A stretch of DNA of 64,000 nt from Kitasatospora humi (GTDB lineage: Bacteria > Actinomycetota > Actinomycetes > Streptomycetales > Streptomycetaceae), in contig NZ_JAJJPA010000020.1 in assembly GCF_020907985.1 (NCBI RefSeq), forward strand, positions 1 to 64,000, in the 5' to 3' direction. Both the position numbers and the translations under genes were made by a program. This document shows, piece by piece, positions 8,260 to 16,678 of the stretch (positions are counted from its first letter, which is position 1; every line of letters starts with the position of its first letter). The notes beneath the pieces are model-generated. The model made no database searches and was not told the origin of the DNA. It was given only the letters and a program-made list of their open reading frames with translations.

Positions 8260-8514
8260 CGCGCTGACGGAGACAAGTAGCCGCAGGGCACGCGAGCCGA
8301 GAGAGCTGCTGGCAGCTGGAAAGGCAGCCTCGCGTCCTGTGGTGAATCCCCTCCCGAGTGCGGGGAGGAACGGCCGGCTGCGGCCCAATGCCCCGCCGGT
8401 TCGCTCCCGTTACCGAGCTGTCGAGGCCGTCACCTTCGGGTGATGGCGAAGGCGTGGTGGCACCGCGAGTTCCCTTCTCGCCCACGCCCCCAAGGGATCA
8501 CGTCGGACTCCGAC
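8260..8514 (+). promoter_or_regulatory. tRNA-Ser-sensing T-box riboswitch, apparently translational
   Basis: Stem I is formed by CGCGCT (8260-8265) with AGTGCG (8357-8362), CCGCAGG (8281-8287) with CCTGTGG (8336-8342), and CGCGAG (8291-8296) with CTCGCG (8329-8334). AGTAG on the 5' side (8276-8280) fits the loop E element. The specifier loop holds TGAA-TCC, giving Ser codon TCC at 8347-8349. The antisequestrator is canonical: GGCGTGG (8451-8457)/CCACGCC (8482-8488), the 7-nt bulge TGGCACC (8458-8464), and GCGAG (8465-8469)/CTCGC (8477-8481). TGGC in the bulge pairs with a GCCA tRNA end, and G73 is the tRNA-Ser discriminator, so codon and acceptor agree. AAGGGA (8492-8497), a possible Shine-Dalgarno, is complementary to TCCCTT (8471-8476), suggesting control of translation by uncharged tRNA-Ser. 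Confidence 0.88.
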
Positions 8515-8532
8515 TGATCGATGGGACCCAAA

Positions 8533-9819
8533 ATGCTGGACATCACCGTGATCCGCGAGCATCCCCAGCGCATCGAGCGCGCGCTGGCGAAGCGGGCCGT
8601 TCACGTCGACCTCACCGCCTTCCTCGCCCTGGACGAGAAATACCGGCATGGCACAACCGAGGTCGAGACGCTACGCGCCGAGCGCAAGAAGATCTCTCGC
8701 GAGATCGCACGGCTGGACTCGGCGGACCCGGCCGCCGTCGCCAAGCGCACCGAGGCAGCCGAACTCGGCACCCGCCTCGCCGCACTCGAGGAGCAGCTCA
8801 CCAATCTGGCCAGCGAACGCCAGGCGTTCCTCGACCAATTGCCCAACCTTCCGGACGAGGACGTGCCGACCGGCGGCAAGGAGCAGAACCAGGTCGTCCG
8901 CGAGCACGGCACCCGGCCGGCCTTCGAGTTCAAGCCGCGTAACCACGTCGACCTGGCCCGCCAGCTCGGGCTGATCGACTACGAACGCGGTGTCAAGCTC
9001 GGCGGTACCGGCAACTGGGTCTACCGCGGCAACGGCGCGCTCCTCGAATGGGCGCTACTCAACTTCTTCATCGAGACCCACGTTCAGGATGGCTACGAGC
9101 TGATCCTGCCACCCCATCTGCTGACCTATCAGGCTGGCTACACCGCAGGCCAGTTCCCCAAGTTTGCCGATGACGTCTTCGCGCTCGAACAGGGCCCGGC
9201 CGGGCCGCAGCGCTTCCTGCTTCCGACCTCGGAGACCGCCCTGGTCAACCTCCACCGCGACGAGGTTCTGACGGAGGCCGAACTGCCGCGCAAGTACGTC
9301 GCCTACTCGCCCTGCTACCGGCGTGAAGCTGGCAGCTACCGCGCCGCCGACCGTGGAACCCTTCGCGGCCACCAGTTCAACAAGGTCGAGATGTTCCAGT
9401 TCGCGCACCCCGACGCCTCCGATGTCGCCCACGAGGAACTCCTGACCAAGGCAGCCAACTTGGTCGAGGCACTCGGCCTGCACCACCGAATCACCCGGCT
9501 GGCCGCCGAGGACACCAGCGCCTCGATGGCCAAGACCTTCGACGTCGAGGTCTGGCTGCCCAGCATCGACGGATACGTCGAGGTGAGCTCGGTATCGAAC
9601 GCCCGGGACTACCAGGCCCGCCGAGGCAACATCCGCTACCGCCCCGCCGCAGGAAAGGCCGCCTACGTGCACACCCTCAACGGATCCGGGCTGGCCACCA
9701 GCCGCCTGGTGCCGGCCCTGCTGGAACAGCACCAGCAGCCGGACGGCACCGTCACGGTGCCGGCAGTGCTGCAACGCTGGCTCGGCTGCAAGTCCTTGAC
9801 CTCAGCAGCAACCAGGTAG
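8533..9819 (+). CDS. serS: Seryl-tRNA synthetase, secondary type
   Basis: Starts at ATG 8533 (MLDITVIREHPQRIERA), the normal N terminus of SerRS; ATG 8521 would add four residues. 428 aa. The N-terminal coiled-coil arm (residues about 35-100), motif 2 (YRREAGSYRAADRGTLRGHQF) and motif 3 (LNGSGLATSRLVPALLEQ) are present, as is the ARRGNIRYRP segment. Compared with housekeeping SerRS several normally conserved positions differ, for example EVSSVSNARDYQARR where SCSNxxDFQARR is usual. It charges tRNA-Ser with serine; a second SerRS beside biosynthetic genes usually means either resistance to a SerRS-directed antibiotic or supply of Ser-tRNA to a biosynthetic enzyme. Control is by the T-box leader just upstream; a strong terminator follows. 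Confidence 0.92.
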   Translation: MLDITVIREHPQRIERALAKRAVHVDLTAFLALDEKYRHGTTEVETLRAERKKISREIARLDSADPAAVAKRTEAAELGTRLAALEEQLTNLASERQAFLDQLPNLPDEDVPTGGKEQNQVVREHGTRPAFEFKPRNHVDLARQLGLIDYERGVKLGGTGNWVYRGNGALLEWALLNFFIETHVQDGYELILPPHLLTYQAGYTAGQFPKFADDVFALEQGPAGPQRFLLPTSETALVNLHRDEVLTEAELPRKYVAYSPCYRREAGSYRAADRGTLRGHQFNKVEMFQFAHPDASDVAHEELLTKAANLVEALGLHHRITRLAAEDTSASMAKTFDVEVWLPSIDGYVEVSSVSNARDYQARRGNIRYRPAAGKAAYVHTLNGSGLATSRLVPALLEQHQQPDGTVTVPAVLQRWLGCKSLTSAATR

Positions 9820-9879
9820 TCGTACAGGCGGCAGGCCCGGAGATCCACATCCGGGTCTACGGCGCAGGAAAGACCTCCG

Positions 9880-9906
9880 CCCGGGCCGCCGCTGCGGCGG
9901 CCCGGG
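9880..9906. terminator. Strong terminator after serS
   Basis: CCCGGGCCGCC (9880-9890) and GGCGGCCCGGG (9896-9906) form a perfect 11-bp GC stem with a 5-nt loop, 60 nt after the serS stop. Confidence 0.75.
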
Positions 9907-9966
9907 CAGCGCGTGGCCCTCATGCCGCCGCGCATGGACCAGGCGCCCGGCGGGGAGGCTGACGGC

Positions 9967-10536
9967 ATGACGGAGAGCTTGCCCCAGTGGGCGCGGCGGA
10001 TCGCCGAGCAGGAGCTGGCGGACACCCTGCCGAGGCGGTGGTCGCACTCCCAAGGGGTGGCGCGCCAGGCCGAGCGACTGGCTGCGGTCGCCGGGCCGGA
10101 CGATGGCCTGCTGGTCGCAGCCGCGGTGCTCCATGATGTCGGCTACGTGCCCCGCCTGGCCCTGACGGGCTTTCATCCCCTGGATGGCGCTCGGTTCCTG
10201 CGGGACCAACACGGTGCGGACAGGCGGCTCGTGCGGCTGGTGGCCAACCACTCGCTTGCTCTGCTGGAGGCTGAGGAGCGCGGGTTGCGCGAGGTCCTGG
10301 AGCAGGAATTCCCATTGCTCGATGACCAGGTGCTGGTGGATGCCCTGATCTTCTGCGACATGACGACTACCCCCGACGGCACGCCGACCATTGCCCGGGA
10401 CCGGATCGCGGAGATCGTCGCCCGGTACGGCCCCGGCACGCTGGTGGGACGGTTCATCCAGCGCGCGCAGCCGGAGATCGAGGCGGCAGTGGCCCGCACC
10501 AAGTACCGGCTGCGCGCCGCAGGTCAGCCGAGGTAG
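9967..10536 (+). CDS. HD-domain metal-dependent phosphohydrolase-like protein
   Basis: ATG 9967 with GGGGAGG (9952-9958) 8 nt upstream is preferred to the longer frame at 9913; 189 aa. RWSHSQGVARQAERLA, AAAVLHDVGY and a later LVANHSLALL provide the H...HD...H metal ligands of a small HD domain, close to the predicted phosphohydrolases next to Nudix genes in streptomycetes. Substrate unknown. Its end overlaps the convergent Nudix gene by 13 nt. Confidence 0.8.
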   Translation: MTESLPQWARRIAEQELADTLPRRWSHSQGVARQAERLAAVAGPDDGLLVAAAVLHDVGYVPRLALTGFHPLDGARFLRDQHGADRRLVRLVANHSLALLEAEERGLREVLEQEFPLLDDQVLVDALIFCDMTTTPDGTPTIARDRIAEIVARYGPGTLVGRFIQRAQPEIEAAVARTKYRLRAAGQPR

Positions 10537-10997
10537 GGGTACTGCTCGCTGAGATAGTGGCCGATCTGCTGGCGCATGCTCGGGTGGATGTCGTATTCGT
10601 CCAGGTCACCGGGCCGCACCCAGCGGACATCGTCGGCCTCATCGTTGATGGTGGGTATGCCGCCGACCGGGCGGCCGATGTAGGCGACTTCGAACTGCTG
10701 GCGCGCTTCACCGTTGCTGCTGTAGACGACGATGTGCTCCGGATTCGAGTAGACCCCGAGGAGCCCGGTGATCTCCGCCTTGATCCCGGTCTCCTCCTCG
10801 CACTCCCGCACGGCGCAGTCAGCGGCGGACTCGCCGATGTCCTGCTTTCCACCGGGCAATGCCCACTGCCCGGTGTCGCGCCGACGCTGCAACAGGATCT
10901 CGCCGGCCTCGTTCTGCACGAGCAGGTTGCTCGCGGGCACCAGCGAGTTCGCGGCCGGTGCCGCCGGATCGCCGTAGTACTCAGTCCTGCCGGCCAT
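10524..10997 (-). CDS. Nudix hydrolase
   Basis: Start at ATG 10997 (MAGRTEYYGDPAAP); the longer frame to 11093 overlaps the upstream gene and is unlikely. 157 aa. The Nudix box reads GGKQDIGESAADCAVRECEE followed by ETG, in the expected place after ILLQRRRDTGQWALP. The gene follows and overlaps the XRE/DUF5919 regulator gene by 17 nt, an arrangement common in streptomycetes, so the two are probably cotranscribed. Substrate unknown, perhaps an oxidised or otherwise modified nucleotide. Confidence 0.88.
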   Translation of the reverse strand: MAGRTEYYGDPAAPAANSLVPASNLLVQNEAGEILLQRRRDTGQWALPGGKQDIGESAADCAVRECEEETGIKAEITGLLGVYSNPEHIVVYSSNGEARQQFEVAYIGRPVGGIPTINDEADDVRWVRPGDLDEYDIHPSMRQQIGHYLSEQYPYLG

Positions 10998-11754
10998 GGG
11001 CGTGAGTCCCCTCTGCATCGTCGGTCCACGGCCGGGCGTTGGCCCAGACCGCGTCGAAACTCGAAGCGTAGCCGTCGAACCAGCCCAACTCACTGTCCTT
11101 CTGAAGGTGCAGCAGCGGGTTGGCGGACGCCGGCTGCCCCCAGACGTGCGGGTTGACCAGCAGGTCGTCGTCGTAGCGGAACAGCGAGTTGTACAGAGTG
11201 GTGTCGTGCAGGCGGATCTCGCAGCCGGGCGTGCCCAGCAGCGACCGGTAGTAGGTCAGCGAGGCGCCGATTTTCGCCGCCAAGGCATCACCAATGCCCT
11301 CCTCCCGTCCGCGAATCGCCACCGCGCGACCCTGAGGATCACCGAAGCACAGCCGGACCTTCACCCCAGCCGCGGCGCGCTGCGTCAACATAATCGCAAT
11401 GCGCGGGTTGCTCTGGGCAAAGAAGGTCCCCGAGAACACCAACACGTCGATGCTCTGCTCTGCCTCCAGCAGCAGGGAGAGCCACATCTCCCGCGGCACG
11501 CTGGCGCGGTCGGGGTAGGTGGCCACGAGGCCGGCGCCGGGCCCCGTAACTTGTCCGGCCCGGGGATGGGACTCCGGCCAGAGGAAGGTCTCGTCCACCT
11601 GGAGATGGTGCGCAACAGCCCACCGGTGACGGGCATGGGGTACACGACCGCCTAACCAACGGTTCACAGTCTTGGGGTCCACCTCGCAGACCGTCGCGAG
11701 TGCCGCAGGGGGCACGCCGCGCTGGGCGAGTGCGGAGCGCAATCGCTCGTTCAC
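10981..11754 (-). CDS. XRE-family regulator with DUF5919-type C-terminal domain
   Basis: The frame is open back to 12105, but GTG 11754 gives MNERLRSALAQRGVPPAALATVCEVDPKTVNRWLGGRVP, a clean helix-turn-helix start; 257 aa. The C-terminal 170 residues (MWLSLLLEAEQSIDVLVFSGTFF, VKVRLCFGDPQG, CEIRLHDTTLYNSLFRYDDDLLVNPH) are the phospholipase-D-like fold found with XRE domains in actinomycetes, but I see no pair of HxKxxxxD motifs, so it is more likely a sensor than an enzyme. It is divergent from the HAD gene across a 96-nt gap and overlaps the Nudix gene it precedes. Confidence 0.8.
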   Translation of the reverse strand: MNERLRSALAQRGVPPAALATVCEVDPKTVNRWLGGRVPHARHRWAVAHHLQVDETFLWPESHPRAGQVTGPGAGLVATYPDRASVPREMWLSLLLEAEQSIDVLVFSGTFFAQSNPRIAIMLTQRAAAGVKVRLCFGDPQGRAVAIRGREEGIGDALAAKIGASLTYYRSLLGTPGCEIRLHDTTLYNSLFRYDDDLLVNPHVWGQPASANPLLHLQKDSELGWFDGYASSFDAVWANARPWTDDAEGTHAHGRQD

Positions 11755-11850
11755 AGCGGATATCCAACCCGAACTCCGCCGGTACCCGCAAGGACGTCTT
11801 GGGACGCGACGCGGCCGACGTCCGCCCGACGGGCTGCCTACGCTGGCCCG

Positions 11851-12546
11851 ATGGCGCTCATCGTCCTGTGGGACATCGACCACACGCTCATCGAGAACGC
11901 GGGGGTGAGCAAGGAAATCTACGGTGCAGCCTTCGAGGCCGTGGCAGGATGCCAGCCATCGGCCCCCGCGGTGACGGAAGGCCGCACCGATCGCCTGATC
12001 ATGCAGGAGATGTTCGACCGGAACAGGCTGGTCCAGCCGAAGTGGCACACCGTCCAGGCGGCTCTCGAAACCGCCGGCTGCGAGCGCTTCGAGGCGTTGC
12101 GACAACGTGGCCGCGCGCTTCCCGGTGCCCGGGACGCCCTGATCGCGCTCGGGAAGGAGCCCGCGGTCATCTCGTCCGTGCTGACCGGCAACATCGAGGC
12201 GAACGCCCGATTGAAGCTGGCGGCCTTCGGACTCGATGGCCTGGTGGACCTAGAGGTTGGTGCGTACGGTTCCGACCACCGAGACCGGGCCGCGCTCGTC
12301 GGCGTGGCCCGCGACCGCGTTTACGCTGCCTACGGTGTGCCTGCACGAGCGCCCGTGGTGTTGGTCGGCGATACTCCCCGGGATGTCGAGGCCGCACTGA
12401 CCAGCGGGGCCCAGATCGTCGCAGTCGCTACCGGGCTCCACTCCACTGCTGATCTTCGCGCGGCGGGGGCGAGCGTGGTGCTGCCCGATCTCGCGGACAC
12501 AGCAAGCCTGTTGGCCCGACTCAAGGGGCTTGCCGGGTGCGACTAA
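11851..12546 (+). CDS. HAD-superfamily phosphatase
   Basis: 231 aa starting at ATG 11851. The four HAD motifs are visible: WDIDHTLIE (nucleophile Asp and acid/base Asp), SSVLTGN (Ser/Thr), a basic region near GSDHRDRAAL, and LVGDTPRDVEAA (metal-binding Asp pair). The helical cap between motifs I and II fits a beta-phosphoglucomutase or phosphoglycolate phosphatase-like subfamily I enzyme. Substrate not predictable. Confidence 0.85.
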   Translation: MALIVLWDIDHTLIENAGVSKEIYGAAFEAVAGCQPSAPAVTEGRTDRLIMQEMFDRNRLVQPKWHTVQAALETAGCERFEALRQRGRALPGARDALIALGKEPAVISSVLTGNIEANARLKLAAFGLDGLVDLEVGAYGSDHRDRAALVGVARDRVYAAYGVPARAPVVLVGDTPRDVEAALTSGAQIVAVATGLHSTADLRAAGASVVLPDLADTASLLARLKGLAGCD

Positions 12547-12659
12547 CGTACGTTCCGCCTTCTTGCCGGCTCCGCCATTTGGTAGTCGGCAGGGGCGGCA
12601 GCCTGAGCGCACTGACGAAAGGCGGTCATCGCCAGGCCACTCTGCCCGCTGGCCCGCCG

Positions 12660-13559
12660 TCAGCGATGCCGTCGAACCCAATCCCCCCGCACCGGGTTGA
12701 AGCCTTCTGGCATGTCGGACCTGCCCACGCTGAACTCGCCGTGCACCGTGACCGTGCCCTCGATGTCGGCCGAGACAGGCGCATCGCTTCCCTGGGGGAG
12801 GCAGAGGCGGAGAGCGCTGCGGACCTGCGCGGCGGAGAGTTGCCACGAACTGAACTGGTGACCGGACGGGCAGATGAGCGTCACGTCTGGCCCATCGACG
12901 TGCACGATGTTGCCTTCGGCGGCCGCGCACTGCGAGCACCGGAGCGGCACGGACGAGCCTGAGGCGCCGGAGTAAGAGACGAGCCGCAGGTAGCCGGTGA
13001 CCGTTACCGTGACCGGGCCGACGGCCTTCGGCGCTTCCGGGAGGAGTTCAGCGTGCAGGTCATCGAGGCCCGCGAGCGATTCAGCGATCCGCGCGACGGC
13101 GTCGCGCATGGCCGATGGGCCAGGCGGCATGTCCGACATCGGCTCGTCGGGCTCCCACTGGTGCCGCAGGTCTCGGAAGAGCCGCCACAGGGCTGACTCG
13201 CGCGGTTGGAACCCCTCGTAGGCAACGTGGCCTTCTGCCTTCAGGACGGTCTCGATGCGCTTCTGCAGCATCGCGGGTTCCCGGCTGAACTCATCTGGCC
13301 CGTCCACCGGTTGGTGGTCCAGGGCACCGCGCAGAACGTCGAGGGGGATCTCCGTGGGGGTCTCCTGGCGCTCGCTGGCGAGCGTGTAGAGCGCCAGTGC
13401 CAGTGTGCCCAGTGCCGGCCGAGAAGGCTGCTGATCCCAGTCGGGGGCCAGCAGCTGGGCGGCGCGGGTGACGGCGGCGGTCCACTGCGGCGGGGCGTCG
13501 GTGTTCATCAGTAGGCCCATGGCGCTGGCCAGCGAACTGAGCGTGGTCTCTCGCGTCAC
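12660..13559 (-). CDS. Hypothetical protein with CxxC segment
   Basis: The open frame reaches 13670, but GTG 13559 has GGAGG just upstream and begins MTRETTLSSLASAMGLLM; 299 aa. The N-terminal half is helical. The C-terminal half is beta-rich and has RCSQC followed 20 residues later by LICPSGH, a possible incomplete zinc ribbon. I do not recognise the family. It marks the last non-phage gene left of the capsid cluster, 300 nt away. Confidence 0.6.
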   Translation of the reverse strand: MTRETTLSSLASAMGLLMNTDAPPQWTAAVTRAAQLLAPDWDQQPSRPALGTLALALYTLASERQETPTEIPLDVLRGALDHQPVDGPDEFSREPAMLQKRIETVLKAEGHVAYEGFQPRESALWRLFRDLRHQWEPDEPMSDMPPGPSAMRDAVARIAESLAGLDDLHAELLPEAPKAVGPVTVTVTGYLRLVSYSGASGSSVPLRCSQCAAAEGNIVHVDGPDVTLICPSGHQFSSWQLSAAQVRSALRLCLPQGSDAPVSADIEGTVTVHGEFSVGRSDMPEGFNPVRGDWVRRHR

Positions 13560-13863
13560 AGCGACATCCTCCGCGGTCTTCCCTCTCAGCCTGGCCCCAG
13601 TTTGTGATGCAGCCCGGCACTTGGTTCCACGGTATCGGCTCGCTCTAACGTTCCGTCGGAGATCCGCCAACCCAGCACCGGGCTGCCGGGCGCGAGCACC
13701 GGTTGTCTGAGCGCCGGCGCCGTCCCTGGTGCGTGATCCGCCTGCAGGGTGGTCCGCGGTGGGGGCACGCTCAGGTCGTTCCTGGTCGGTGCAGCGTTGC
13801 GGCCCGCCTGAGGATCACAGGGATCGCTGAGCGGGCCGCGTCTTGCCGGGGAGGTGCGCTTCC

Positions 13864-14271
13864 TTATCCGCCGTCGAGTGCCTGGCGCAGGGCCTCGAGC
13901 TCCGGGCGGGGTATCCCGTTGCCCGGTGTGTGGAGCAGCTGGGTGACGGTGCGGTCGCTGCCCGGGTAGGTGAAGCGCTGGTAGATCCGGACCCGCGGGA
14001 AGATGACGGTCCACTCTGGGTGGGTCAGGTCGAACAGCTCGGCAAGGTCCTTGGGCAGCGGAGTGCCGTCCTCGTCTACCAGCTCGACAGGCCCGTTGTG
14101 CAGATCCTGGTGGTCGGAGAGCCCAAGCACGGTGAACCGGGCAGAGTCCTCGGCCGGCTGGGAGGCCTTGGCGGCGGGCGGCTCCAGCGGGGCTGCGGCG
14201 GAGCGTTCCACGCTGTCGGCGGCGGCCGGGGGCTGTTCCGTGGGCGGCGTGGGCTCGTCGGTGCCGGCCAT
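13864..14271 (-). CDS. Hypothetical protein downstream of capsid
   Basis: 135 aa, starting at ATG 14271 and overlapping the capsid stop by one base (TGATG), so it is translated after the capsid protein. The first 45 residues are rich in Pro, Ala and Glu and probably disordered; the rest (ARFTVLGLSDHQDL, FDLTHPEWTVIFPRVRIYQRFTYPG) is a compact beta-rich domain. Position suggests a head-associated or head-completion protein; no family recognised. Confidence 0.65.
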   Translation of the reverse strand: MAGTDEPTPPTEQPPAAADSVERSAAAPLEPPAAKASQPAEDSARFTVLGLSDHQDLHNGPVELVDEDGTPLPKDLAELFDLTHPEWTVIFPRVRIYQRFTYPGSDRTVTQLLHTPGNGIPRPELEALRQALDGG

Positions 14272-15599
14272 CAGGAGGCCGCCTTGGCGGCGAAGCTGCC
14301 GTAGACGAAGCTCTCCGGGCGGGCCACCTCAAGGGCGACGCGCTCGGAGCCGCGCAGGGTGACCACGCCTCGCTCGAAGTTGTCGCGGTTCTCAGTGGAG
14401 ACCTGGACGCTGACCTGCTCACGGTCGTAGAGGCGCGCGCCGAGCCCGAAGGCGCCCAGCAGGAACTTGCCCTGTGTGATGGCCATGGAGTCCACGACGC
14501 CGAGCCGCCAGACGACCTTCTGTGCGCCGACGGCGACGTTGACCGCGACGCGGTAGGCGCCCTGGTTGTCCGTCTCCAGCTCCAGGTCTTCGAAGTCGAA
14601 GGGGTGCAGGACAACGCCGGTGGGCGGGTAGTAGGCGAGGACTGCCCGGGTGGCGGCGCGGCGGATGGCAGCGCTCTGCTTGTCCGGGGCCACCTGGGCG
14701 TAGGTCTGGACGCCGGGGGTGTTGACGATGCCGAGGATCCGGTCGTCGCCGCCGGCGCCGTACAGCAGCTCGTTGTCCTCGCGCAGCTTGACGCCGTCGA
14801 TCAGGTCGAGGTCGATCAGCCCGCGAAGGCGGGGCTCGTCCGCGAGGGTGTTCTTGTGGACCGGCAGGGTGTGGGCGATCTCCGCGACCGGGTAGGTGAC
14901 GGTCTTGGCGGTGATGTCGGACTGGCCGGCACGACCGTAGACGGGGACTGCCGTGGTGCCGCCCGGCGGAATCTCGGTGGCTCGCTCCGGCACGATGTCG
15001 GCTGCGTTGGTGAAGCCGGTCATCCGCACGCCGTAGAGGATGTTGGCGCTGGTGTTCTGGGCGGGGAACAGGTCGCGGACGCGGCCGGGGCGAAGCGGCC
15101 TGGGCACGATGTCCAGCTGCTCGGGGGTGCCGAGGCCGAGCACGGTGGCGGTGCCCGCGGTGCGGGAGAACACGTCCTTGCTGCCGAGCTGGTTGATGTT
15201 CTGGCCTTCGACGGTCACGATCTCGTCGAAGGAGCCGCGGAACTGGCCGCGGGCCAGGGCCTTGAACTCTTCGGAGTCGATGACGTGCCTGCCAAGGCTC
15301 TTGGCCTGGCCGCTTCCCAGCAGGGCGTTGAGTGCAGCGTCCTTGGGCGCGTAGGGCTGGGTCGCGGGCGCATTGACGAAGTCGTGGATCTGACCGGCAC
15401 GTTCGAGGTCGCTGATCAGGTTCTTGATCTCGGTGGCATCGGCGAGGGCCTTGCGGAAGGAGGCGGCCTTCTCGGAGGAGACGGTGACGCCGCCGTTGTC
15501 CTCGACGGTGAATGCCTCGCTGATGGTGGTGAGTTCGGCGGCCTTGGCGCGCAGCGCGGCGTTAAGTTCCTTGAGCCGGCTCTTGTCGGCGGCGGTCAC
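14271..15599 (-). CDS. HK97-fold major capsid protein
   Basis: GTG 15599 with GAGGAG upstream; 442 aa. The first 100 residues (SRLKELNAALRAKAAELTTI...) form the helical delta/scaffold region removed by the prohead protease in this family. The remainder shows typical HK97 landmarks: RPGRVRDLFPAQNT, FTNAADIVPERATEIPPGG, ITAKTVTYPVAEIAHTLPV, LLYGAGGDDRILGIVNTPG, AVLAYYPPTGVVLHPFDFEDL. It would form the icosahedral head. It lies downstream of protease and endolysin rather than directly after the protease. Confidence 0.88.
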   Translation of the reverse strand: MTAADKSRLKELNAALRAKAAELTTISEAFTVEDNGGVTVSSEKAASFRKALADATEIKNLISDLERAGQIHDFVNAPATQPYAPKDAALNALLGSGQAKSLGRHVIDSEEFKALARGQFRGSFDEIVTVEGQNINQLGSKDVFSRTAGTATVLGLGTPEQLDIVPRPLRPGRVRDLFPAQNTSANILYGVRMTGFTNAADIVPERATEIPPGGTTAVPVYGRAGQSDITAKTVTYPVAEIAHTLPVHKNTLADEPRLRGLIDLDLIDGVKLREDNELLYGAGGDDRILGIVNTPGVQTYAQVAPDKQSAAIRRAATRAVLAYYPPTGVVLHPFDFEDLELETDNQGAYRVAVNVAVGAQKVVWRLGVVDSMAITQGKFLLGAFGLGARLYDREQVSVQVSTENRDNFERGVVTLRGSERVALEVARPESFVYGSFAAKAAS

Positions 15600-15893
15600 G
15601 AGTGACGCTCCTCGGGTTGGTCGTGGCGCCCCGGCGACCGGGGCGAAGGGGTGTCACGTCGTGCGCCCGGTCAGCACCGGTGCGCCACGGCGATCGCCCC
15701 ACCGTAGGAGCCGCTCCGCCTTAGCGTCGCGTCGAGCCTGACTGGCCCCGTAGCGGCGTCAACTGGGCTTGTTTCTTTGTGTATTGGATGTTCCCAAGAT
15801 CGCATTCGTCCGCTGAGGCTGAGCCTGCCCGGACCTCTCCGGGTGCCAGCTTCCGGGCGTGCCCCGGGATCCGCCGTGCTGATCGGAGCCGTC

Positions 15894-16604
15894 GTGTACC
15901 CGTTTCCTCATCCCGACCTTCCAACGATGGAGGCCGACAAGGTCCCTGCCGGGCCGCCGGCGGGGAAGGCCGCGCCGTTCGAGCACCTGATGACGGCCGG
16001 GTCGGTTCTCCATGTCCTGAAGCAGGAGCGGCAGTTCGTGCTGCGCGTGGCGGGCTCGGGCGAGAAGGTGGTGGTGTACGGGCCGTGGCCGAGCCGGGAT
16101 GCAGCGGCGACGGCTCTGCACCGGGTGGCGGCGTGGATGCTGTGGCCGAGGGCGCGGGTGCGAGGAGCGTGGGGTTGCCTGGCGCACGTCGAGGAAGGCT
16201 GGGCGACCGCGTTGTGCTTCGAGCCGCTCTCCCCGCTGGTTCAGATGCACCCCGACATCCGGGCGGCCGAAGAGCATGCGGCCCGGCACCTGATCGCACC
16301 CGACTCCTGGTCGGACCTCTCCAGCGAACTGCCGGACGCCATCCGCAAGATCGAGGAGCAGTTCTGGGTGCGGGAGGGCTACCGGGTGCTGGCCACCTGG
16401 GCGACGGCCAGCCTTGGAAGCCTGGTCCGTGGCGCCTTCCGGGGTCGGGAGTTGGCGCGGGGTAACTACCCGGCGGTCGACCTGGCCGAACGCCTCGCTG
16501 TCTCGCCTGCCACGATCTCAGCAGCGACCACCGGCCGCAGCTGGAATCCGCCGATCAACCGGCAGGTCGGGGTGCTCGGTGAACGGGGCCGCCGCCGCAG
16601 GTAA
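15894..16604 (+). CDS. Hypothetical protein inside the head-gene cluster, opposite strand
   Basis: The frame opens at 15777, but GTG 15894 (GGAG 5 nt upstream) or ATG 15927 are the credible starts; 236 aa from 15894. Residues about 45-130 look like a small alpha/beta domain (VLRVAGSGEKVVVYGPWPSRDAAATAL). Near the C terminus, YPAVDLAERLAVSPATISAAT is a helix-turn-helix-like segment. It is the only plus-strand gene between two minus-strand structural genes and ends at a strong terminator, so it looks like an independently expressed accessory gene. Function unknown. Confidence 0.6.
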   Translation: MYPFPHPDLPTMEADKVPAGPPAGKAAPFEHLMTAGSVLHVLKQERQFVLRVAGSGEKVVVYGPWPSRDAAATALHRVAAWMLWPRARVRGAWGCLAHVEEGWATALCFEPLSPLVQMHPDIRAAEEHAARHLIAPDSWSDLSSELPDAIRKIEEQFWVREGYRVLATWATASLGSLVRGAFRGRELARGNYPAVDLAERLAVSPATISAATTGRSWNPPINRQVGVLGERGRRRR

Positions 16605-16619
16605 GCGGGTTCGGGCGCG

Positions 16620-16662
16620 CGGTGGCCCGGTTCCCGACATCGTGCCGGGAACCGGGCCACCG
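16620..16662. terminator. Bidirectional terminator
   Basis: CGGTGGCCCGGTTCCC (16620-16635) pairs perfectly with GGGAACCGGGCCACCG (16647-16662), a 16-bp stem with an 11-nt loop, placed exactly between the convergent ends of the 15894-16604 gene and the endolysin gene. Confidence 0.8.
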
Positions 16663-16678
16663 CCGTCGGCGTTGCCGG

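Noticed and set aside
1..9819. Albomycin- or valanimycin-type cluster because of the extra SerRS
   Set aside because: The other hallmark genes of those pathways that I know of (for example the Ser-tRNA transferase of valanimycin) are not present, and carbamoyltransferase plus radical SAM alone is not diagnostic.
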